Below, piece by piece: positions 57,943-64,000 of a stretch of 64,000 bases of DNA. A model generated the notes under the pieces. It had not been told where the DNA came from. It saw only the letters and a program-made list of their open reading frames with translations, and searched no databases. Numbering within the stretch: the stretch's first letter is position 1; every line of letters begins with the position of its first letter. The translations under genes were made by a program, and so were the position numbers. The DNA comes from Citrobacter sp. Cu233 (GTDB lineage Bacteria; Pseudomonadota; Gammaproteobacteria; Enterobacterales; Enterobacteriaceae). The stretch is from positions 372,001-436,000 of the forward strand of contig NZ_JAOWIF010000031.1 in NCBI RefSeq assembly GCF_030332225.1. The letters run 5' to 3'.

Positions 57943-59424
57943 TTATTGCTGCAATAACGCACACATCTCCTGCTCCAGTACGTTTAATACCTTTCTGAGG
58001 TGCGGCACCTGCAACCCGCCAAAGCCAAAGAACATCACCGCATCGGAATTTTTTTGCCGCCAGGCTGTTTCTGAGCCGTTTTCAATTTCCTGTAATGTAT
58101 CAAAGCGTACCCCTGCCAGCAGGCAGCGCTGGCGTAGTTTCGCGATGACGTCAGGCGACCAGTTAATGCGTAATGAGAGATGTAACCCTGCCGTGGCACC
58201 ATCGATCTTTCCTTCAGGGAACAGGGCTGATAAGCCATCACGCAGTAATGCAAGGCGTGCTGCGTAGTTGCAGGCTAGCTTGCCGAGATGGGTATAAAAA
58301 ACCTGGTTTTGCATTAACTCGGCTAAAAACTGCTGCAATAACCACTGGCTACCATTGTTGTTCAGCGCTTTCATATTTTGAACGGCGGGTAGCAGTTCAT
58401 CAGGGCAAATGAGGTAACCGAGACGTGCCCCCGGTCCCAGCGTTTTTGAGAAGGTCCCCATGTAGATAACCCGGTTGTGGTAATCCATGGCTTTCAGTGC
58501 CGGAAAGGGATTCTCACCATACGTAAATACAGCGTCGTAATCGTCTTCAATAATCCAGGCGCCCACTCGCTGTGCCCACGTGAGTAATGACTTACGTCGT
58601 TCAAGTGACAGAATACTGCCCATTGGATACTGATGAGCAGGTGTCACATAACAAAGCTGGGTTTCAATCTCAGGTAAATTATCGGTACACAGCCCGTGAT
58701 TATCCACGGCAATAGACGTAATATCGGCACCATAATAATTAAACAGATGCCATGCACCAGAATAACAAGGTGATTCGGCGACCACGTGACACTTTTTATT
58801 CTGACTTAGCGCATGATGGATAATAAATATTTGACTGAGCAGTGATAATCCTTCCTGAATTCCATCAGTAATGATGATGTTTTGTGCACTGGTATTAATG
58901 CCGCGGGATAAATTAAGGTATCTGACAATTTGCTCACGTAATGAAAATAACCCGTTTGGTGAATGATATCGAGTCAGTAGCTGCTCTTTAAGTACGCTGG
59001 GGGCATTATTCCATTTACGCCAGCTTGACCAGGGAAACGCATTGGGATCGGGGACTCCCATCCGGCAATAGCACTCACGCCCCATTTCACCGTAAACATC
59101 GGTAGAAACACCGGCAGGCTTAGGCTTTATCGGCGGTGATCCTTCCGCAGACGGCACGTGTACCGGGGGACTACGCATAGGTGCCGTAAATGTGACTTCA
59201 TAGCCGATACCCTGCCTGCTTTTAATAAAACCGGCCGCCATCAATTTTTCATACGCCATGACCACCGTGATTTTGGCCACATTTAGTGTCTGTGCCTGCT
59301 CGCGGATAGAGGGCAGTTTATCCCCGCAAAGCAAATCGCCTTGCTGAATTGCCTGAAAGTAAAATTGAAAAATCTGTAATTGTAGCGGGGTGCGACTTTC
59401 CCTATTGAGAGACAGTGTCAGCAT
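57943..59424 (-). CDS. MocR-type (GntR/aminotransferase) regulator
   Basis: Transcription factor (493 aa) with an N-terminal GntR winged helix (about residues 12-75, including DKLPSIREQAQTLNVAKITV) fused to an aminotransferase-fold domain. The PLP-binding Lys is expected in FSKTLGPGARLGYL, and the PLP ring-binding Asp region is IIEDDYDAVFTYGENPFPAL. MocR proteins sense PLP or amino-compound adducts and usually control a divergent neighbour, here the torC-like gene 167 bases away. Ligand is unknown. It is convergent with uxuA. Confidence 0.9.
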   Translation of the reverse strand: MLTLSLNRESRTPLQLQIFQFYFQAIQQGDLLCGDKLPSIREQAQTLNVAKITVVMAYEKLMAAGFIKSRQGIGYEVTFTAPMRSPPVHVPSAEGSPPIKPKPAGVSTDVYGEMGRECYCRMGVPDPNAFPWSSWRKWNNAPSVLKEQLLTRYHSPNGLFSLREQIVRYLNLSRGINTSAQNIIITDGIQEGLSLLSQIFIIHHALSQNKKCHVVAESPCYSGAWHLFNYYGADITSIAVDNHGLCTDNLPEIETQLCYVTPAHQYPMGSILSLERRKSLLTWAQRVGAWIIEDDYDAVFTYGENPFPALKAMDYHNRVIYMGTFSKTLGPGARLGYLICPDELLPAVQNMKALNNNGSQWLLQQFLAELMQNQVFYTHLGKLACNYAARLALLRDGLSALFPEGKIDGATAGLHLSLRINWSPDVIAKLRQRCLLAGVRFDTLQEIENGSETAWRQKNSDAVMFFGFGGLQVPHLRKVLNVLEQEMCALLQQ

Positions 59425-59435
59425 GAGGAAATTCC

Positions 59436-59519
59436 TTGTTTAAACAATAACGGCATATTACATGTTTCAGAATATTACTGTTTTGATAAACCTCATAGAG
59501 TTAATGCTGTTCCTATAAT
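59436..59519. promoter_or_regulatory. mocR-torC divergent regulatory region
   Basis: A perfect palindrome, TTGTTTAAACAA (59436-59447), overlaps the ribosome-binding region of the regulator gene. TATAAT at 59514-59519 is a consensus -10 for the torC-like gene but has no -35 match, as expected of an activator-dependent promoter. TTGATAAACCTCAT (59483-59496) is a partial FNR-like box. Confidence 0.4.
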
Positions 59520-59591
59520 ATGAAATCGCTGTCTCTATTTTTGATTTTTAATATCCCTTAGCGTGACGTTATTAAAAAAATGGAGGCAGGT

Positions 59592-60722
59592 ATGTCGTGG
59601 ATAAAAAAGAACGCGCTCTGGTGTGCGTTAGGTGGCGCAGTCGTAATGGCCATTGTCATTTGGGGAACATGGCAGGGCGTACATTACACCAGCACTACGG
59701 AGTTTTGTTTATCGTGCCACTCGATGCGCACACCAGGAGAGGAGTATAAAACCAGTGTGCATTTTCGTAATGCCTCTGGTGTGCGAGCGGAGTGCAAGGA
59801 TTGCCACATTCCCCCGGGAGTCTTCCCGACGCTTATCCGCAAAACGGAAGCCTTAAACGATCTCTACCACACCGTTATCTCACCTTCGATTGATACCCCG
59901 GAAAAGTTCAATGCCAAACGGGCTGAGCTCGCCCAGCGAGAGTGGGCGCGGATGAGCGCCAACAATTCGGCAGCCTGTAAATCGTGTCACAGCTATGAGG
60001 CGATGGATCATGGAAAACAATCCGCCAATGCCGCGGCGCAGATGACGGCGGCAGCGGCGAAGGACAGCAACTGCATTGACTGTCACAAAGGGATCGCGCA
60101 CCACAAACCGGACATGAGCAGTGGCTTTCGCGAACGCTACAAGCAACTACAACAGCAGGGAGAAAAACGATCAACTGCGACGATGCTGTTTTTGTTAAGC
60201 GAAAAAACACTGACAGCGACGGCGGGGGCGCCAGCAGGGAAAGCACTGTTATTTCCGGCAACCCAGGTCAAGGTGCTGCAAAAAGAGGGGAGCAACGTCC
60301 AGCTGGAAGTGACGGGCTGGCGTGAAAGCAAGGGGCGTGGGCGGGTGATCACCCAGTATATGGGCAAACGCGTATTTTCCGCGGTCCTTGATGCTTCACT
60401 GATGGAAGCCGTGAAAGTTCTGCAAACCCAGACTGACCCTGCTTCACATCAGGAATGGCAGCAGGTGAGCGTGACCGCATGGACCTCCGCGCAGGGACTC
60501 ATCGATAGCATTACACCGGTGTGGGAGTACTCAGATCAGATGTTGCAATCGACGTGTAGCGCCTGTCACAGCACGCCGCCAGCTACCCGATACACCGCCA
60601 ATGGCTGGATTGCCGGACTGAAAGCGATGTCGACCTATTATCGACTCAATCCGGTGGAAGAACGTACGTTGTTGAAATACCTCCAGACCCATGCCAGCGA
60701 TGTGTCTGAACCCAACAAATAA
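59592..60722 (+). CDS. TorC-family pentaheme cytochrome c
   Basis: Membrane-anchored pentaheme cytochrome (376 aa) that passes electrons from quinol to a periplasmic molybdoenzyme. After one membrane helix come four NapC-type hemes (CLSCHS, CKDCHI, CKSCHS, CIDCHK) and, after about 150 residues, the fifth heme CSACHS that defines TorC/TorY. The ATG at 59592 is preferred to 59580 because GGAGG then serves as its ribosome-binding site. It lies 12 bases before the reductase gene. Confidence 0.93.
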   Translation: MSWIKKNALWCALGGAVVMAIVIWGTWQGVHYTSTTEFCLSCHSMRTPGEEYKTSVHFRNASGVRAECKDCHIPPGVFPTLIRKTEALNDLYHTVISPSIDTPEKFNAKRAELAQREWARMSANNSAACKSCHSYEAMDHGKQSANAAAQMTAAAAKDSNCIDCHKGIAHHKPDMSSGFRERYKQLQQQGEKRSTATMLFLLSEKTLTATAGAPAGKALLFPATQVKVLQKEGSNVQLEVTGWRESKGRGRVITQYMGKRVFSAVLDASLMEAVKVLQTQTDPASHQEWQQVSVTAWTSAQGLIDSITPVWEYSDQMLQSTCSACHSTPPATRYTANGWIAGLKAMSTYYRLNPVEERTLLKYLQTHASDVSEPNK

Positions 60723-60734
60723 TAAGGATAAGAT

Positions 60735-63233
60735 ATGGATATTCATGACTTTAATCCGTCCCGCCGTCGTTTTCTGACCGGAATGCTGGCGGTTGGCGCT
60801 GCCAGTGCGCTGGCGCCTAACCCGCTGATATCAAAAGTATGGGCGGCGGGGGAAAACCCCGAACAATGGATCCAGTCTGGCTCCCATTATGGTGCTTTTG
60901 AAGCCAAAGTGGTTAACGGCGAGTGGACGGAAACGCGTCCGTTCAAACATGATAAATACCCGTGCGATATGCTCAATGCGGTACGTGAAATCGTCTATAA
61001 CCCTTCACGGGTTCGCTATCCTATGGTTCGACTGGACTGGTTACGCAAGCGTGAGAAGTCGGATCGTAGCCAGCGGGGAGATAATCGTTTTGTGCGGGTT
61101 AGTTGGGATCAGGCGTTGGACCTGTTTTATGAAGAGCTTGAACGGGTGCAAAAAACCTATGGTTCATCCGGCGTCTTTACCGGGCTGGCGGATTGGCAAA
61201 TGGTGGGCAAATACCATAAGGCTGGCGGTGCAATGGACAGAGGGCTCGGTTTGCATGGTAGCTATGTGACGACCGTAGGCGACTACTCAGCGGCTGCAGC
61301 ACAGGTGATTTTGCCTCATGTTATTGGTTCGCTTGAAGTCTATGAACAGCAAACCTCGCTGCCGCTGGTTATCGAGAACAGCAATACCATCGTACTGTGG
61401 GGCTGTGATCCCATTAAGAATTTGCAGATTGAATTTTTGGTTCCCGATCACGACGCGTTTGGCTACTGGCAGCAGATCAAAGAGGCCGTCGCCCAAGGCA
61501 AAATGCGCGTCATCAGTGTTGATCCGGTGCGGAGCAAATCGCAAAATTTTCTGGGGTGTGAACAGCTGGCGTTACGACCACAAACCGACGTTGCGTTACT
61601 GCTGGCACTCGCACATACCCTGTATGAAGAAAAACTGTACGACACGGTATTCATTAACGACTACACCGTCGGCTTCGAGCAGTTTTTACCCTACCTGATG
61701 GGAGAAACAGACAAGCAACCGAAAAATGCCGAGTGGGCCGCGGAAATCTGTGGGCTGACGGCGGATCAGATCCGTGATTTTGCCCGGCTGTTGGTGAAAG
61801 GCCGGACGCAGTTTATGGGCGGCTGGTGCGTACAGCGTATGCACCACGGCGAACAGTATCCCTGGATGCTGGTGGTGCTGGCCAGTATGGTCGGTCAAAT
61901 TGGCTTACCGGGCGGTGGTGTGGGGTTCGGCTGGCACTACAACGGCGGAGGGACGGTGACGTCAGCCGGACCGGTACTATCTGGGCTGGGGAGCATTAAC
62001 AATCCGCCAGAGGCGAAGTATAAACCGGATTTTCGCGGTGTATCTGAGCATATTCCTACCTCACGTATTGTTGATTGCCTGCTGGAACCGGGCAAAAAAA
62101 TCGCCTTTAACGGTGAGACGTTAATCTACCCTGACATCAAAATGGCGATCTTCAGCGCGGCTAACCCGTTCCACGCCCAGCAGGATCGTAACCGAATGAT
62201 CGAGGCGTGGAAGAAACTGGAGACTGTGGTGGTGTTAGATCACCAATGGACCGCATCCTGTCGTTTTGCCGATATTGTCCTGCCTGTGACTACACGCTTT
62301 GAACGCAATGATATTGAGCAGTTTGGCACTCATTCGAATAAGGGACTGATGGCACTGCATCAGATCGTCAAACCGCAATATGAAGCGCGGCATGATTTCG
62401 ACGTATTTGCCGGACTCTGTAAACGTTTTGACAAGGAGGCGGTATACCGGGAAAACCGCGATGAAATGCAGTGGGTACAAACACTCTATGACGAAGGGGT
62501 CAAAATGGGGGCCTCGCTCGGTGTCACGTTGCCAGACTTTGACACGTTCTGGAAAGGTGAAGGGTATGTTGAATATCCCGCGGGACAACCGTGGGTTCGT
62601 CATGGCGAATTTCGCGATCAGCCCGATCTTAATCCTCTGGGTACACCATCAGGTCTGATTGAAATTTACAGCAAAACGATCGCTGGTTTTCAGTATGAGG
62701 ATTGCCCAGGGCATCCGGTGTGGATGGAGCCGTTTGAACGTAGCCATCAGGGCAGGAAAGACAAATATCCACTGCACCTGCAATCCTGTCACCCGGATAA
62801 ACGTCTGCACTCCCAGTTGTGCTCAAGTGATGCGTTTCGCAGCACATATGCAGTAGCCGGAAGAGAACCGCTTTACATCAGCGAGCAAGATGCTGCCGCG
62901 CGGGGGTTAAAAGCCGGGGATATTGCGCGGGTCTTTAACGCGCGCGGTCAGGTGCTGGCGGGGGTGGTGATTAGCCCTGATTTTACCCCTGGCGTGATCC
63001 GCATTCATGAAGGGGCATGGTATTCCCCACGGGAAGGTGGGAAAGCAGGGACGCTCTGTACCTATGGCGATCCTAATGTTCTGAGCGCGGATATTGGTAC
63101 GTCTCAACTGGCGCAAGGGCCTTCAGCGCATACCGTGCTGGTGGATGTTGAGCGCTATCAGCAACACGTTCCACCGGTGACGGGATTTGGTGGGCCGGAG
63201 AGAGTGAAAGAGGAGGGGGAAAATGCAGCATAA
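60735..63233 (+). CDS. TorA/TorZ-family periplasmic N- or S-oxide reductase
   Basis: Mo-bisMGD enzyme (832 aa) of the DMSO/TMAO reductase family. The Tat signal is SRRRFLTGMLAVGAASALA. The Mo-ligating Ser is Ser185 in TTVGDYSAAAAQV, and there is no N-terminal [4Fe-4S] Cys motif, as in TorA and BisC. The substrate could be TMAO, methionine or biotin sulfoxide, or another N/S-oxide; sequence reading cannot settle this. It overlaps the chaperone gene by 11 bases. AAGGATAAGAT precedes the start. Confidence 0.93.
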   Translation: MDIHDFNPSRRRFLTGMLAVGAASALAPNPLISKVWAAGENPEQWIQSGSHYGAFEAKVVNGEWTETRPFKHDKYPCDMLNAVREIVYNPSRVRYPMVRLDWLRKREKSDRSQRGDNRFVRVSWDQALDLFYEELERVQKTYGSSGVFTGLADWQMVGKYHKAGGAMDRGLGLHGSYVTTVGDYSAAAAQVILPHVIGSLEVYEQQTSLPLVIENSNTIVLWGCDPIKNLQIEFLVPDHDAFGYWQQIKEAVAQGKMRVISVDPVRSKSQNFLGCEQLALRPQTDVALLLALAHTLYEEKLYDTVFINDYTVGFEQFLPYLMGETDKQPKNAEWAAEICGLTADQIRDFARLLVKGRTQFMGGWCVQRMHHGEQYPWMLVVLASMVGQIGLPGGGVGFGWHYNGGGTVTSAGPVLSGLGSINNPPEAKYKPDFRGVSEHIPTSRIVDCLLEPGKKIAFNGETLIYPDIKMAIFSAANPFHAQQDRNRMIEAWKKLETVVVLDHQWTASCRFADIVLPVTTRFERNDIEQFGTHSNKGLMALHQIVKPQYEARHDFDVFAGLCKRFDKEAVYRENRDEMQWVQTLYDEGVKMGASLGVTLPDFDTFWKGEGYVEYPAGQPWVRHGEFRDQPDLNPLGTPSGLIEIYSKTIAGFQYEDCPGHPVWMEPFERSHQGRKDKYPLHLQSCHPDKRLHSQLCSSDAFRSTYAVAGREPLYISEQDAAARGLKAGDIARVFNARGQVLAGVVISPDFTPGVIRIHEGAWYSPREGGKAGTLCTYGDPNVLSADIGTSQLAQGPSAHTVLVDVERYQQHVPPVTGFGGPERVKEEGENAA

Positions 63234-63855
63234 CCTTATTTGTCAGCAACGTGCCGCGGTCTATCAGTGGTTTTCGCAATTGCTGTTTCGTGAGCTGGAC
63301 CAGAAACAACTCGCTCGTCTTGCAAGCGAGGAAAACCGGCAGTGGCTTGCGTCGCTGGCGGGTATCCCCGGGCTTTCGCTGGATGTCAAAAAACTGGAAC
63401 GCAGCCTTACGCAGGTTCTGCGTCGTGAAAGCCGACAACTGGAGCTGGCCGCAGATTTTGCAACGTTATTTCTGCTGGTGCCGCCTGGCGGTGTTTCCCC
63501 GTATGCGGGACATTATCCGCATACAACGGCGGCTGAAGAACGTCGACAAATGAATGTACTGTTGGTTGAACACGGACTGGCTGTGCAGGAAAATGAGCCC
63601 TCAGATCATATCGCTATACAGCTGGCGTTGATGGCGAGGATGGTGACCAAAGAGGAAACGCTATCTGCACAATATTACTTTTTGCATCATCACATTATGT
63701 GTTGGGCACCCTTGTTTCGTGATAGCTGCCAGCAGCGTGATGAGGAGGGATTCTATGCGCGGGCGGTTAGCGTAATTGTGGGTTTTATACGGGAAGATGA
63801 GCAGTATCTGGAATCACTGTTGATGGATGATTTTTATCTCAGTAGCCAACGCTGA
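63223..63855 (+). CDS. TorD-family molybdoenzyme chaperone
   Basis: Cytoplasmic chaperone (210 aa, all helical) that binds the Tat signal of the preceding reductase and aids cofactor insertion. The family motif EPSDHIAIQLALMARMV is present. A strong ribosome-binding site (GAGGAGG) lies inside the end of the reductase gene, with 11 bases of overlap. It is the last gene of the operon. Confidence 0.92.
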   Translation: MQHNLICQQRAAVYQWFSQLLFRELDQKQLARLASEENRQWLASLAGIPGLSLDVKKLERSLTQVLRRESRQLELAADFATLFLLVPPGGVSPYAGHYPHTTAAEERRQMNVLLVEHGLAVQENEPSDHIAIQLALMARMVTKEETLSAQYYFLHHHIMCWAPLFRDSCQQRDEEGFYARAVSVIVGFIREDEQYLESLLMDDFYLSSQR

Positions 63856-63865
63856 AAATGACAAA

Positions 63866-63885
63866 GGGACAGCCTGTGCTGTCCC
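63866..63885. terminator. Hairpin between torD-like gene and yeiP
   Basis: GGGACAGC, loop CTGT, GCTGTCCC is a perfect 8-bp stem 11 bases after the stop, between convergent genes. T-runs are weak on both sides. Confidence 0.7.
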
Positions 63886-63910
63886 TGAACGTCACTGTGC
63901 GGCAGAGGTA

Positions 63911-64000
63911 TTAGTCTGCGCGACCCATATAGCGGCGTTCTTCGATATGAATACGGATTTTCTCACCTGCACTCAGATACTCAGGAACCTGGATCACCAG
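63911..64000 (-). CDS. yeiP: YeiP elongation factor P-like protein, 3' part only
   Basis: Only the last 29 codons are in the window, ending KIRIHIEERRYMGRAD, which is the C-terminus of the EF-P paralogue YeiP (OB-fold domain III). The rest lies beyond base 64000. In E. coli yeiP is next to yeiQ; here uxuA, the MocR gene and the tor-like operon lie between them. Confidence 0.92.
   Translation of the reverse strand: MVIQVPEYLSAGEKIRIHIEERRYMGRAD

Overview
The window is chromosomal DNA from an enteric gammaproteobacterium. Gene order and protein sequences follow the Escherichia/Salmonella rcs-ompC to yei backbone almost gene for gene. The extra loci (mgtE and a SulP transporter beside mqo, uxuA beside yeiQ, a torCAD-like operon beside yeiP) make a Citrobacter-type Enterobacteriaceae genome my best guess. 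Genus is inference; family is near certain. No insertion sequence, prophage or CRISPR array was seen.

Layout. 1-7.9 kb: Rcs envelope-stress phosphorelay (rcsC cut by the window edge, rcsB, rcsD), then the MicF antisense RNA and porin OmpC. 8.0-12.6 kb: apbE, ada-alkB alkylation repair, yojI exporter. 12.7-17.3 kb: mgtE and a SulP transporter with overlapping 3' ends, then mqo. 17.4-30.5 kb: eco, the periplasmic nitrate reductase operon napFDAGHBC and the cytochrome c maturation operon ccmABCDEFGH, with a clear FNR plus NarP promoter architecture ahead of napF. 30.6-34.7 kb: narP, tRNA-Pro(GGG), yejM, yejL, yejK. 34.7-39.8 kb: an AT-rich accessory block between the convergent 3' ends of yejK and rplY. 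39.9-54.9 kb: rplY, radD, rsuA, bcr, yejG, the yejABEF peptide importer, pdeN, mepS, lpxT, yeiR. 55.0-63.9 kb: yeiQ and uxuA (divergent), a MocR-type regulator, and a torCAD-like operon. The window ends inside yeiP.

How the genes work together. Much of the window serves anaerobic respiration with periplasmic c-type cytochromes. Ccm attaches heme to NapB and NapC and also to the cytochromes of the two accessory respiratory loci. Three different NapC/NirT quinol dehydrogenases lie within about 37 kb: NapC, one in the yejK-rplY insert, and a TorC-like pentaheme protein. NarP, encoded just after ccm, has a near-perfect binding palindrome in front of napF.

The most interesting part is the yejK-rplY insert. 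It encodes a membrane tetraheme quinol dehydrogenase, an exported FAD reductase with no heme of its own, a separate small tetraheme cytochrome and, behind a strong hairpin, a lone MdlA-like ABC half-transporter. By hand comparison the flavoprotein lacks every substrate-binding and proton-donating residue of fumarate reductase FccA, so it probably reduces something else. Second is the torCAD-like operon, which has no TorSTR genes and is divergent from a PLP-type MocR regulator.
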